Source of the DNA: Ilex aquifolium
Lineage: Eukaryota; Streptophyta; Magnoliopsida; Aquifoliales; Aquifoliaceae
Reading direction: 5' to 3'
Length of the DNA stretch: 64,000 bases
NCBI GenBank assembly: GCA_951799425.1
Contig: OX637405.1
Span: 25,771,635-25,835,634 of the forward strand
In this document: piece after piece, positions 1 to 11,836 of the stretch
Numbering within the stretch: the first letter of the stretch is position 1
How the letters are laid out: every line of letters begins with the position of its first letter
The notes under the pieces: model-generated
The model's database searches: none
What the model was told of the DNA's origin: nothing
Seen by the model: the letters and a program-made list of their open reading frames with translations, nothing else
Translations under genes and position numbers: made by a program

Positions 1-36
1 ATTTTGAATTAAAGTGTAAGCAATTTGATTCTTCAG

Positions 37-3000
37 AAAGCCGAGGCAGCTTCCAAGGAGAAAAATAGGGCTTCTGTAGTGGCGATTAATGCGGAGATTC
101 GTCGCACCAAGGCGCGGTTGCTTGAGGAGGTCCCCAAATTGCAGAGATTGGCTATGAAAAAGGTCTCATTTTTTTCCAATTTCGATTCATTTTGAATAGA
201 AATGGGTATACTTGTGTTTTTATTTATGTTCCTTATGTTGACTTGATTGCTTTTGTATTATCCTAGGTTTATGATGCATTTTTCTGTTTTTTTTTTTTTT
301 GTGATATCATACATTACCTCCCCTATTAACATTTTCGGAAAATAACACTTTGAGACTTTTTTTGTTGGCGTGTATTTCATGAGTTATGAAGTTCTTGCAA
401 ACAACATTCATTTAATGGAATTGTTATATTGAAGTTATGATCGTCTATTCAATTCCACTGCACATTCCATCCCTCTGCATAACCTAGATTGATGATGAGG
501 GGGGCCAAGACTGTTTAATGGCAGTCCTTACACTGCAAGTTTGAGCTAGCCAACACTATGGAAGAGTCCTATGGGATCATCTGAATTATCCCTTTTTGTT
601 TTCTCTTTTATTAAGAATGACAATGGCTGTACTAGCAAATAGAAGAGGTAAGGAAACTTATATTCTTCAAACAATGGGATCATTTTGAGAATTATAATTA
701 TCATGCCTTGGGAAGAATTTGGGTGGGATGGAACCCAAATATGCTTTCTATCAATAAGGTAGCTGAATCTGATCAGGCTATCCATTGCCTTGTGACTCAT
801 AAGGAGAATAAGCTTAAGTGTTATATTACATTTGTGTATGCTTCTAATGATGATCAGTTGAGAAGACACCTTTGGCAAGATATATCTTATCATATGCTAG
901 TCTCTTCTATAATCTGCCATTAGATAAGGGAGTAAGTTTTAAGTGGACACAAGCTATGGAGGATTTTGATAATTGCTTACAGGAAACTAAGCTTGTTGAT
1001 CGCAGATATTCTGGTATTCTTTATACTTGGTGGAATAAAAGGGTTGGTGAGGCTTGTATGGTAAGGAAACTTGATAGAATTCTTGTTAATGCTAAATAGA
1101 TATTGGAACTAGTACATGGCGAAGCAGAGTTTTTATCTGTTGGTAGCTATGATCATAGTCCTGGTATTGTGAGGTTAGGATCAAAACATAAGAAAAGTCT
1201 TGTCATTTTAAATTCTTTAATTTTTTGGCTGATAAAGAAATTTTCTTCGATTGTTGCTCATCAAAAACTCGAGCTGTTAAAGCAAGAGTTTAAGAGGATT
1301 AACCAGAAACAAATTGGAAACCTTACCTCCTTGGTCACTAAAGAGGCTAAATTTGCTTAGGAGAAATCTCAAAAGGAACTAGACAATGCACCTTTCTGAA
1401 AGACATTGAGGGATGAAGAGGAATTTTTGTTGTAGAAATATGTTGCAAAAATTACTGATGAATAAGCATTCTACATACAAAAATCAAGGGTTCAATGGTT
1501 ACATCTTGGTGATCAGAATTCAACTTATTTTTTCAAAGCCATGTCCAACAAGAGAAATCAAAATAAAATCATCTCTATCAAGAGATCAGATGATACTATT
1601 GCAACCGGTAGTGAAGAGGTTAACTAAAGAAGTTGTTCGTTAGCCTTTGAAGCTCTTGTTTTCCAAAATCTATTTTGTCGGACAATTTCTGTGTCTCAAG
1701 CTTTTGTAATGAGTTTAATACCTTGAGTTGAAGATTGCAAGAAGGTCATATTCTCCCTTAAAAATAACAAAGCTCCTGGACTAGATGGTTATACAATATT
1801 TTTTCACAAAAAAGCTTGGTCTATTATTGGTTTAGATGTCACTTTTGCTTGAGTTCTTTACAAAAGGTCATTTGTTAAAAGAGTTGAATTCCACTATTAT
1901 TACCCTTGTTCCAAAGGTGCTTAATCCATCAAGTATGGCAGACTTTAGGTCAATATCTTGTTGCAATACCTTATACAAAGCTATTTCAAATCTTATTGCT
2001 AATAATATCAAAGTGGTTCTTCCAGATTTGATAAGCTTCAACCATTCCAAGGAGAAATATTGGAGACAAGGATATGAGAGATTATGTTACAAGCTTTTGG
2101 TTCAAGAGCTTATGAGAGATTATCGCAAGGATAAAGGTCCTCCTAGGTGTGTTGTGAAGGTGGATCTTATGAAAGCCTATGATACTATTAGTTGGAACTT
2201 TATGTTACAAGCTTTGCGTGCATTACTGTTTCCTCCTGTTAGGGTGCATTGGATTAGAGCATGCATGACTTCCCCTAAGTTTTTAGTTGCCATTAATGGG
2301 GAACTAGCATGATAGTATAGAGGTCTTAGACAAGGAAACCCTATTTCTCCTTATCTATTTGTCCTAGCCATGGAGACTCTTACTCAGTTACTTTCCAGGG
2401 GTATTAATAATTTTTAGGATTTCGTTTTCATTGGAGATGTGATAAACCCAAGTTATCTCAAATCTGTTTTGCAGATGATTTGATCATGATGATCTATGGT
2501 GACACTGCATCTGCACTAGTACTTAAAGCTTCGTTATATCAGTTTGAGTCTATCTCTAGACTTGGAGCTAGTAATGCAAAAATACAGATTTTTTGAGCTG
2601 GGGTTCAAGAAGATATTAAGCAGCAGATTAGTCATTGCTTTAGCTTCTTGGGAGGCAGCATTCCGATAAGATACTTAGGTGTTCCTATTATATCTAGTCG
2701 TGTGAGCCTTTAATCAGGAAAATTGAGGCTCATATTAAGTCTTGGGTCAATAAATCTTTGTCATATGCTGGGAGGATACGACTAACTCATTCTGTTTTAT
2801 GCAGCATGCAGAGTTTCTAGTGTAGTCATTTTATCATTCCCAAGTTTGCCTTGAAAAAGGATTGAGCAACCTTAAGAGGTTTTCTTTAGTTTGGAACAGA
2901 AATGAAGTTGTCAGGTGCTAATGTGGCATGGGAAGAGGTTACTAAACCAAAGAAGGAGGGAGGTCTAATGTCTTAGTATACAAGAAGCTTACTGATGGGA

Positions 3001-6000
3001 ATAAAGCTTTAATGATAACACATATTTGAAATTTGTTTATAGATGATTGCAGCATATGGGCTCAATGGATCAAAAGTTTTTATTTGAGAGGTAAGAGTTT
3101 ATGGGAGACGAAGACACCACAAGTATGTTCATGGGCATGGCTAAAGATAGTGAAATTTGGACAGTTAACTAGACCTTTTATGAAACATTTGACCGGTGAT
3201 GGGTCAAATACCAAGCTTTGGTTTGATGGTTGGCATCCTCATGGACCTTTGATATTTAGATGGCCTTAAATAGTGATATATGACTCAAGGTTATCTAAGG
3301 ATTCAATGGTTAATTTTATTGTGTTCAATGATCGATGCTATGAAGCACGGATACTTCGTCAAAGTCAACGTACCTGTAGCGGATACCGTACTCATCGGAT
3401 ACTTGAAGATACGTATCAGATAGACATTATACGTATCCGATAAATAATAAAATATGTAGATATTTTGTGAAGGCTTCTAAATATGGAGCAAAATGTATAA
3501 TTTTTAATTTTAATCTATATCTTTTCCTTTCGAGTTCACATACAATACAAAATATCAACAAAATTCAATCTGATTTTGAAGACATGAGTGTTTTTTAAGT
3601 ATTATCATGTCAAAAGAGTATAAAGAAATGAGTTAGTTATACTATAATCTTAAAAATAAATGCTTCTAAATAAACCAACTAGTTAAATGTGATTTTAATT
3701 TCTTTAATTGGTCATGCTCATTTTATGGATATATTATAATGAGACGATATTAAATCTTTTTCAAAGGTAAAAATTTCTAATTTTGCTTACTACTATTAGA
3801 GAATTATTGAAAATTATAATTTTAAGTCATTAAATAATAGTAAAATATGAAATATATTTTATTATAAACGTACCTGGCCATACCCATATCCCGCTTATCG
3901 TCATTTCTTTACCGTATCACGTATCTATATCCGTGATTCCTAGGATCGATGATTCTGGCCAGCAGGAACTTCTGAGGAATTGAGGGTTATTGACGCAGCG
4001 GCAAACGAGAGGACACAAAGAGATCATCGTCTCTAAGTGTATAGAACAAGAACACTCTGAATCCATAAAGAAGAATAAGAGAACAACTCTGAAAAGGTAT
4101 ATTATTAACTCAATTAAATCTTAGTACATAAGACAATTTATAGGATAACTCAAAACCCTAAGGGTTTCTAAAGCGGAAACAAATCCCTAGCCTTAGGAAA
4201 GTTACTAAAAACAAATAAACACATGTCTAATGAATTAGAAAAATTGATATGGTTTAGGCAACTAAATCACTCTAGAATAAAATAAAATAAAATATTCCTA
4301 GTATCCTAAATAATAAAAATAAAATAGAAAATTGATAATCTTGTTCTACATCAGACTCTCCTTCTTAAAAAAAAGCTCGTTCTGAAATTTCCATTGCTTG
4401 AAACAGTTCGATACGTCTTTGTTTGTCAGCAGCTGCTTTGTATTTCAGATTAATCTTTCTAAGCACGCTATCACATGAATCTTCAATGCCCAGAAGAATT
4501 GATAGAACAATTTTCCATTCAATATCATTTTGTAGCCATATCATGGTGTTAAGAATTTCTTGACAAACATCCTGTAAAGTGAACCTAGTGTCTACTTCAT
4601 CTTAATTTGTTTCCAATCCAAGAAGGTCACAATTATCAGTGTTGAATTTTGTTTGGCAACCAGAATTAACTTCATTAAGAAATCCATAGTGCACACTCAT
4701 TAATTCCCTTGAATTATCATGATGATCAAGAAAGTTATCGCAAAAAGTGTCATCATAGGCTTTCTCATCACAGATTTTTATTTTCTTCACTAATTTCATC
4801 AATCTCCAATGTATCGAGCTCAACTACAAAGACTTTAGTTGTCGCACCATCCCATGTGCTATATTCATTAATTTCTTCTTGACATTTTTCCTCAACTTTA
4901 TCCACATGATAATCTTCAAGAAGCTCCCCTATATCACCATAAGGACACTCACATTCATCTTCCTCCTCAATATTTTCTTTCCGATAAAACTCAATCTTTT
5001 TTTGATTTGAACCTTTATGGTTCTGAAAAATGGGAACACTTGAAGATTATATTTGTTCCTTAACTTTTTGAGCCACCCAAGTAGTTGGAAAATCCGTAGT
5101 CACCGGGTTTTGTTCGAGACATAGTTAGAGAATAATCATTATATTGTGAAGAAGATTGCCTCATAGATCGATATGCACCATACTTGTATACTTCGTATTC
5201 ATCATAATATGAAGGTGAAATCAATGATAAGCAATGCCCTTTAATTTGTATGCCACTAAACCTACTTTTCTCTCCTCAGGAATTTCATGATAATCAAAGA
5301 ATCGCTCAACTCTGGCCAAACAATCTAGAAAATATTCTTTAAGAGGAAACTCAAAACTAAGGATAGGTTATTAGCTTATTGCAATAATATTGATGCTAAT
5401 TGCATACTATGCAGAAGTGCCCCTGAAGATCATTGTCATTTATTTTTTGAATGTCCTTATTCTTTAAGAATCTGGACTGTCATTGCTAGTAAATGTGATC
5501 GAGCTTTACAATCATTATCATGGGACAATTTGATTGCTCAAGTAAATTGGAAAGGAAAGTCATTACACAGGATGGTGACTAAGCTTTGCTTGTTTGTTAC
5601 TATTACTATATATTACATATGACAATAAAGGAATGCAAGTGTGTTTTTGTAAATCCTCTGGATCCTGAAATAAACTTGAGGATAATTAATGATATGATTA
5701 GGGGAGATTGTCGTCTCTAGAACTTCCAAACTCCTCTATAAATAGGCAAATAGTGCAGATTTGGAACCTCTATGAAATATGCTTGTATCCCTGATGGAAT
5801 TCCCTTTGAGGTATATGTAGCTTCCATGTTTGCTGGAATTGAGATCTGGAATGATCCTACCTTCTGGAATGAAGTTCTGAAGGTTAAGAAGTAGATGAAT
5901 CCAGGGCCGGCCCAATAGGGGACGCAAAAAAGTGTGGGCTTTAGGCCCTCGTTATAAAAGAGGCCTCATATTTCATATGTCCACGGTATAGTTGAGCTCC

Positions 6001-9000
6001 AAACTCTAAACCCATAATATTCTAAGTCAATACAAAAAGAACCTTATAAAACTTAAGCCTAATATGAAAATTCTATGTTCAATGGTCTAGACCCATCCAT
6101 AAATCAGCCCACAAAATTCAAAATCCATTTCTCTCCCCCTGTCCTATTGCTTCACAAAATTCATACCTTAAAACCTACTTAAAAATAGTCCACTCAATTT
6201 TGTTGGCAAGAGTGATAATCTAACTTTGATCAAGATTGAATCAAAATATCAAAATTTGATTTTTTAAAGTAACACTAATAAATTAAACTTTATTGTTTCA
6301 TATTTTTAGGGCTTTTGTTTAAATTCAAGCTTGTTTTTTTTAATAATAGATCATTTTTGATCATATGTATTTATTTTGATTATATTATAGACAACCATCC
6401 GGATATAAAAACTTAAAAAATAAGAAAAATTTAAAAACTAATTGTACCTCAAAAAAATCTTTTGATAAATTTGTTACAAGTATCAAACAAAAATATATGT
6501 TAGTAATTGATAAGATCTGATAGTAAAATCTGAGAATACAATAATTTGATTAAAAAAAACATTACATTTGTATTAAAAAAATCAAAAGCCTCATTCAGAT
6601 TTGCCGCTTTAGGCTTTCAATATGTGTCGGGCCGCCCCTGGATGACTCTGATGCTTTTCTGATTCTTCTTGGGTTGTCAAGCTGAGGTTTAGAAGATGCT
6701 CTTGGGTTGATGGGAGAATTGAAAAATAGATGCCTGCCAAACACCTAAACTGTAAGGTGCTTCCTTCTGATTGTGGATGGTATATATATACTTGAGGTTA
6801 TGTGCAGTATAGCTGCATGGTTTGCTTAGCTATCAAGAAGTTCAACTTAGGTTGAATATTCTCTCTTAATTAAGGGTTTTTTTTTATTGTTTTCCCCTTT
6901 TCTTGTAAGAGCTTAATTCCTATTAATAAGATTTGTTTAATTACCAAAAAATAAATAGAAATATCTTTAGGGATGTGACCTAAGTTTGTTGGACCTTTTT
7001 GAGTTCTTCAAGTTATAGCAGATTGTAAGAAGTTACTTTTCAAATGAATCCTCTTTCATCTAGAGGGGATATTTAGTGTTAGACAACCATAGGAATCATC
7101 TTAGTTCTACTAAGTTATTATCAATATCATTTTGATATAATCTTGTTTTGCCATTCACGGATTTCTCTTGTTGGACATCTTATGTCAGGGTACGGATCAT
7201 ATACATTTTTAGGTCTTAATTATCATCGACTGTATGGAAGTGTATAAATGTCTGCATGTGTTTCCAGTGAATTTTGTGCTCCACGCATTGAACGATCAGT
7301 GAGGTTAGGCTGATGGAAGTGATTTTTTTTTTAAACTTTTTTGGTGTTACTTGGTTGCAAAAGGATGATATTATGATGAATTAGTATTACTATCCGAAAA
7401 AAGGGTGGATGTTATGCTGAAATTGGGTTTAGCAGTTTGGATCAGGCTTTATTGATTCTTTGATTTGATCAAATTCAAGTGGGTTTTCTATTTGTCTGGT
7501 TGAAGAAATTATTTTTTCTCAAAAAATTCTTATTTTATTTGTTTGGATGTTGGGATTCAGGTAAGTCTTGATTGAGGAGTAGTTGCTTTGATTAGGTTTA
7601 ATTATCACCTACCATATTAGAAATGTCATAGTGGTCAAGTTACTCTTTACCAAGTAATTTACTTGGAAACTAAGCTACTAAAGCTTATAATACCTCGGAT
7701 GTATTGCATAGTTTGATGGTGCACTTGCTTGAACAAAATTCAGGTTTTGGTGCCTTTCTTTTTTCGTTTCAGATTTGCATGGTTGAGCCTGGTTTGAGCC
7801 CAAAGCTCGTAACATTCGAGCCATCCCTTTGCTGGAAATTTAGATTTCTGGCCATTCTTGTTGGAAATGGTAGACTGTAGTTTGCGACCATTTATTGGCA
7901 AGAAAGTGCAGAATTTTACTGTGGGGTTTAGTCCTTCATATCTATACTGGGCAACATCCCTTTTTTCTCAGGTATCCCTGCTTGCTCGTTCCTGTGATGT
8001 TGCAGAGGAATATGGAGTTGTGTGGAGTTGAGGGACTAAGGATCCTTTGTAAATAACTTTGCTTATCCATAACAGCAGTGTTTGTACTCGCTTCTCTTTG
8101 ATTTGTGACTTGCTTCTGCTGTATTTCTTCCTCATTGATTCTCAGTCACTGACCTCTGTATCTTATAAGGCCATTTTTGCCATGTCTTCTGTTTCTGTTG
8201 TTTTCTTCCTGTAATTTTTGACTAGCTGCATGAAATTAGACAAATATTTTGGGCTTTCTTTTGCATTGATTGTGCATTGTATTTACAGGTCAAAGGGCTT
8301 TCAACAGAAGAATTTGCTGCCCGTAATGATTTGGTTCTTGCGCTGCCAGATAGGATCGAAGCCATACCAGATGGGACTGCAGGGGCACCCAAACAAAGTG
8401 GAGGCTGGACATCTTCAGCTTCTCGTGCGGAAATCAAGTTTGATTCAGGTGATTGGTTAACTTTATTTTGCTTATATATATCTCTGTCTCTCTCTGTGTG
8501 TATGCTTGTTATTTCTATTTTTATAATCTTTTGTTTCTGGTAGGCTTCTCCTAATTGGTAGTTGATTTATGTGTCCTTAGATGGGCGGTTTGACAGTGAA
8601 TATTTCCAGCAAACTGGCGAGTCTAATCAATTCAGGCAAGAGTATGAAATGCGGAAAATGAAACAGGCATGTGTCTGTTAGTATGATATTGTTTAACTTG
8701 GTTGGCTTCTGGTTTGGAGAAAGCATGTTAATTATTTATGCTGCAGCATTTGCTTTGTGGTTTCTGCACTCCATTTATGATTAACTTTGACATTTATGCA
8801 GGACCAAGGTTTGGATATAATAGGAGAAGGTTTGGACACATTGAAGAACATGGCCTCTGATATGAATGAGGTTTGCTGAATTGCTGCATTGTGGTTTAGT
8901 CTCTGTTGCTTGGCAATATAAATGGTTGTTAATTCAAGTTGTTATGCAATGCGTGCAGGAATTGGATAGGCAAGTTCCTTTGATGGATGAGATTGACACT

Positions 9001-9538
9001 AAGGTTGGATAGTTTAACATGTCCTTGTAACTATTGGATCAATAAAATGTAAAATGACTCACAGCATTTTGCTTCACATCTTACAGGTGGACAAGGCAAC
9101 ATCTGACCTAAAGAATACCAATGTTAGACTTAAGGACACTGTTAACCAGGTGATTGAGCTGCAACTAGTCTGATACAGCAGATTTCATTTTTATTTAGCT
9201 TTACTCTCTGGCATTTTTTTTTTACTGGAATTAATGAAGTTCTTGTTTGGTTCCAGCTGAGGTCCAGTCGAAATTTCTGTATCGATATTATCTTGTTGTG
9301 TATAATATTGGGAATTGCCGCCTATTTATACAAGTAAGTTCGATATCTCTCTTATTATGTCCCCTACTTAATTTGTTTTGGAACACAATTTTATTCGCCA
9401 ACAGGTTAATAGATCGAACCAAACTTGTCAAACAAAGAAGATGAGCTACTGACTCTTGCCACAATATAGTCAACTCTTATACCTGTTTGAGTTTTCATCC
9501 TGATTCCTTGTTTGAATTGCAGTGTATTGAAGAAGTAA
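37..9538 (+). CDS. SYP71: SYP71-type Qc-SNARE (syntaxin), 3' part of gene, 8 exons
   Basis: Exons: 37-162, 8289-8448, 8581-8666, 8802-8870, 8959-9003, 9087-9149, 9257-9333, 9523-9538; they join in one frame to 213 residues plus TAA. The first visible residues (KAEAASKEKNRASVVAINAE) match the plant SYP7 family from about residue 53, so some 50 N-terminal residues lie off the left edge. The SNARE motif spans exons 4-6 (GLDIIGEGLDTLKNMASDMN, then LDRQVPLMDEIDTK with the central-layer Gln, then VDKATSDLKNTNVRLK). A single C-terminal anchor follows (FCIDIILLCIILGIAAYLY, ending NVLKK), typical of a tail-anchored SNARE. Family knowledge: SYP71 is a Qc-SNARE of the ER, plasma membrane and cytokinetic plate, working in membrane-fusion complexes. 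The 8.1-kb first visible intron is swollen by nested transposons, and the intron after exon 3 has a GC donor. SYP71 versus SYP72/73 is not resolved. Confidence 0.93.
690..1180 (+). pseudogene. LINE endonuclease (EEP/APE-type) remnant
   Basis: Translated pieces in shifting frames read GRIWVGWNPNMLSINK, YITFVYASND, WWNKRVGEACMVRKLDRILV and SVGSYDHSPGIVRL. These are the usual plant LINE endonuclease segments, including the S-D-H motif near the end. Frame changes occur near 870-900 and a stop follows the LDRILVNAK segment near 1097. The N-terminal third of the domain is absent. It has no host function. Confidence 0.8.
1740..2720 (+). pseudogene. LINE reverse transcriptase remnant
   Basis: RT motifs are visible in order: NKAPGLDGYTIFF near 1768, ITLVPKVLNPSSMADFRSIS near 1900, motif A as KVDLMKAYDTISW near 2157-2195, RGLRQGNPISPYLFVLAMET near 2321, and the catalytic FADD box within ICFADDLIMMIYGD near 2460-2505. 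Stops at several points (for example near 2310 and 2415) and frameshifts break the frame. The residues match the non-LTR class of plant RTs; the YVDD box of copia elements is absent. Confidence 0.85.
3338..3943. mobile_element. hAT-type non-autonomous element with 8-bp target duplication
   Basis: The ends are an imperfect terminal inverted repeat: CTATGAAGCACGGATA on the left, CTAGGAATCACGGATA read inward from the right. Exact 8-bp direct repeats GATCGATG flank it (3330-3337 and 3944-3951). The subterminal DNA holds many copies of GGATAC/GTATCC on both strands. No transposase is encoded in the 606 bp. It is inserted in the LINE. Confidence 0.85.
3991..4353 (-). repeat. Probable gypsy 3' LTR (363 bp)
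   Basis: On the minus strand it begins TGATGTAGAACAAG next to a polypurine tract and ends GCTGCGTCA. It contains a TATA-like CCTATAAAT stretch. The left flank (GTTAT) has no clean partner because the other end of the element is deleted. Confidence 0.65.
5060..5345 (-). pseudogene. Ty3/gypsy gag (retrotrans_gag) remnant
   Basis: The minus strand reads EYFLDCLARVERFFDYHEIP, then EERKVGLVAYKLKG, the classic N-terminal signature of plant gypsy gag (normally followed by A-x-x-WW). The frame breaks immediately after KLKG with a stop a few codons later. Only a fragment remains. Confidence 0.75.
5346..5600 (+). pseudogene. LINE zf-RVT (C-terminal zinc-binding) remnant
   Basis: Reads LKTKDRLLAYCNNIDANC, then ILCRSAPEDHCHLFFECPYS and LRIW, the CxxC...HLFFxC signature found at the C terminus of plant LINE ORF2 proteins. 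It continues the LINE that is interrupted at about 3990. Confidence 0.8.
5902..6640. mobile_element. hAT-type non-autonomous element (CAGGG termini)
   Basis: The left end is CAGGGCCGGCCCAATA; the right end read inward is CAGGGGCGGCCCGACAC. The flanks are GATGAATC (5894-5901) and GATGACTC (6641-6648), an 8-bp target duplication with one mismatch. The 739-bp AT-rich interior has no transposase. It is inserted in the 3' part of the LINE. Confidence 0.85.
8667..8801 (+). other. GC-AG intron in the SYP71-type gene
   Basis: Exon 3 must end after the codons for KMKQ and resume at DQGLD to keep the SNARE frame. That places the donor at CAG|GCATGT and the acceptor at TGCAG. The nearby GT at 8671 would shift the frame by four bases. 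The donor fits the plant GC-type consensus AG|GCADGT. Confidence 0.82.
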
Positions 9539-10069
9539 AATGGTAAAAAAGGGCTGTTGGATCTGTTGCTGTGAGATTGGCTTTGTCTGTTTTGTTTGTT
9601 GGATTTATTGAGGGGTCCTGCCATGTGCTTGAATCTTTGTTTCATTTGTTCTTTCAGCCTCTGTATGTCTTTGTGACCTGGAGAGAATGTACTCGTCTTT
9701 TAAGTACAGATTGGATTCGATGGCTTCTGTATTAATTTATTATCTCCTCAGTCATAGAAGAAGTTGCATTGTAGTCCCTGAAGTATGCAATAGTCTCATT
9801 TTGGTATCTTAACTTCTAATCGTGTCATTTTGGCCCCTTAAATTTTCAGTTAATTTTTAAATGGTTTAATTGTGAACTTCTATTATTAATGAATAAGGGT
9901 TGTGGGACTTTTGATTTGGATTGTCATGGTTTTCGTTAATTATTTGAATGGTACTTAGCAAGGGCACATAATGAAATTAAAGGTCGAGGTTAGAATTGGT
10001 CTAATGGTCATGATCTTGGTGTTAGGATTTAAGGTAGTGTTTAATTTGGAAGTATTTTTTTTAAGGAAA
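9539..10069. other. 3' flank of the SYP71-type gene
   Basis: T-rich sequence of the likely 3' UTR (to roughly 9750), then ordinary AT-rich DNA. Around 9770-9850 phrases such as GTAGTCCCTGAAGTATG resemble one arm of the foldback element at 52060-52609, but no second arm is present. No gene seen. Confidence 0.5.
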
Positions 10070-10208
10070 ATGTTACATAACCCAATGAAACCTAAAAATT
10101 AACATAAATACATATCATTCATTAGATGAGTGTGGGATGAATGAGTCTCACTAAAAAAATTAATGGGATTTACTCATCTAAGGGATGATATGCATTTGAG
10201 TTACAACT
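10070..10208. mobile_element. Small foldback MITE (about 140 bp)
   Basis: An inverted repeat pairs AAATACATATCATTCATTAG (left arm) with AAATGCATATCATCCCTTAG (right arm read in reverse complement), both followed by ATGAGT. The outer ends (GTTACATAAC / GTTGTAACTC) are weaker. No clear target duplication was found, so the class is open. Confidence 0.5.
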
Positions 10209-10369
10209 TTTTAAATTTCATTTGAATTTTGTAACATTACTCTTTTTTTTTATATTTGATACTATCATACTTGGAAGTTTGGGGATCTTGAAACGGAATA
10301 CATATTTTGTTGAAGTATTCGAAGAAATGGGTTAGTGGACCGGCTGGGCCAAAAATGCTATTTTGGATA

Positions 10370-11587
10370 GGGTTTTTTTGTTGTGGATATAATTTTTTAG
10401 ACTTATTTGAGAAAAAGTGCATGGATAGGTTGTTTACTATATTAAGTTCAATTTTAATAAAACATATTGTGTTTAGGTACAAAATTCAAATGAAATTAAA
10501 ATTTTTTTACCTAAATACCCTCCCTTAAATTATGCATTCTTGATTGATAATTATATATCAAATATGTAAAGATTTCATTAGACTCTCTCACTATTTCTCT
10601 CCTATTTTCTCTTCATCTCTCTCTCCCCGTTACCTCTCCCCTATTTTCTCTCTCTATCTGTCATTGATAATTTATTTTCTTTTCAAATATGTAAAGATTT
10701 GATTTATTTTTTCATCTCTCTCCCCTATTTTTTTTCTCTCTCTATCTCTATTTTCTCTAACCGTTTCTCGCTCTCTATTTATATCAACATTACAACAACA
10801 TAATTACATTAATCAATTACACCAATCAGTGACAAATGTCTTATAATACACAAAACAATTATTCACGCGTTCTAATAAACTAAACAGTTACACCAAATAA
10901 TTACACAAAATTATGACATCAACCTAATTTTTCATTCAGTTGTTTACATAAACTAAATAGTTGCACCATTTAGTTTCGCGACTTTAGTATAATGATAAAG
11001 TCTTTTGTGTAATGATAAACCCAATTTGATGTATATAATTGGTATAATCATGTCGTGATATTAAATGATGTAATTCTTTGATTTATGTAAATAACTGAAT
11101 GACAAATTGAGTTGGTATTGTAATTTTGTATAATTGTTTAGTATAACTGTTTGGTTTATTAAAACGCATGAGTAACTGTTTAGTGTATTATAGAATAATT
11201 GTAACTAATTGGTGTAACTGATTAATGTAATTGTGTTGTTGTTAACGTTGACATGAGGAGAGAGAATAAGGAAATAAGGGGAGAGAAAGTGAGAGAGAGA
11301 GAAAAAAAATAGGGGGGAGAGATATAAAAAAATTAAATTAAATCTTTACATATTTTAAAAAAATAAATTATCAATGTGAAAGAAAGAAAGAGATAGAGAA
11401 ATAGATAGATAGAAAATAGGGAAGAGAGAGTGAGAGAATAATGGAGAGAAAAGGATAGAGAGAGTAACGGAGTAATAAATGGTCTTTTAGACTTTTTTCA
11501 AAAAAATGCATTTAAGACCAAATAAGTTTCTTTAATGTAGTTTAGTTCAAATAAGTCTAAATTTTTATAATGCCTTTCAAAATACCC
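10370..11587. mobile_element. Mutator-like (MULE) non-autonomous element with very long inverted arms
   Basis: Exact 9-bp direct repeats TTTTGGATA flank it (10361-10369 and 11588-11596). The ends begin GGGT on both sides, and the arms pair over about 550-600 bp, sharing for instance TTTAGACTTATTTGA and polypyrimidine blocks rich in CTCTCTCC/TATTTTCTC. The apex lies near 10950-11000. No transposase is encoded; the short open frames inside are low-complexity. Confidence 0.8.
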
Positions 11588-11812
11588 TTTTGGATAGGGT
11601 TATGATAGTCTGGGCTGGGCTAGAGACCCAAATGAATTCGTCTGAAGATTTTGGGCTTCTTTTGGCCTTCCTCCAATGGTTTCTTTTATAGTGGGCCATA
11701 TGGATAGGCCTTGGTACTGCAGCCCAATAAAGTAATTATTCAAACAATTGACCCCCAAACCGCCCTTGCTTTATTTGAACATGTTTTTATGTTTGTATTC
11801 CAAAAAACTCAA

Positions 11813-11829
11813 CCCCCCCCCCCCCCCCC
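11813..11829. repeat. Homopolymer C run (17 C)
   Basis: Seventeen consecutive C residues, immediately left of the hAT-like element at 11837. Length may be imprecise in any assembly. Confidence 0.9.
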
Positions 11830-11836
11830 GGTACCC

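Larger units (their letters stand above)
3991..5345 (-). mobile_element. Truncated Ty3/gypsy element: gag remnant plus polypurine tract and 3' LTR
   Basis: On the minus strand a gag remnant (5345 down to about 5060) leads through non-coding remnants to a purine-rich tract (AAGAAGGAGAG, 4355-4367) directly followed by a TG...CA-bounded LTR (4353 down to 3991). No protease, RT, RNase H or integrase is present between gag and LTR. The upstream side breaks off inside gag against LINE sequence, so there is no 5' LTR. This is a deletion derivative or a non-autonomous form. Confidence 0.75.
640..6950 (+). mobile_element. Degenerate plant LINE (non-LTR retrotransposon), interrupted by three later insertions
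   Basis: Remnants appear in the expected LINE order: an apurinic-type endonuclease (about 690-1180), reverse transcriptase (about 1740-2720), the RT-C-terminal/zf-RVT region (3030-3330 and 5346-5600), and a 3' tail near 6870-6950 ending in an A-rich stretch. Many frameshifts and stops make it inactive. It lies in sense orientation inside the long SYP71 intron. A hAT element (3338-3943), a gypsy remnant (3991-5345) and a second hAT element (5902-6640) are inserted in it, so the LINE is the oldest layer. The left limit is uncertain because the 5' part of the endonuclease reading frame is missing. Confidence 0.85.
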
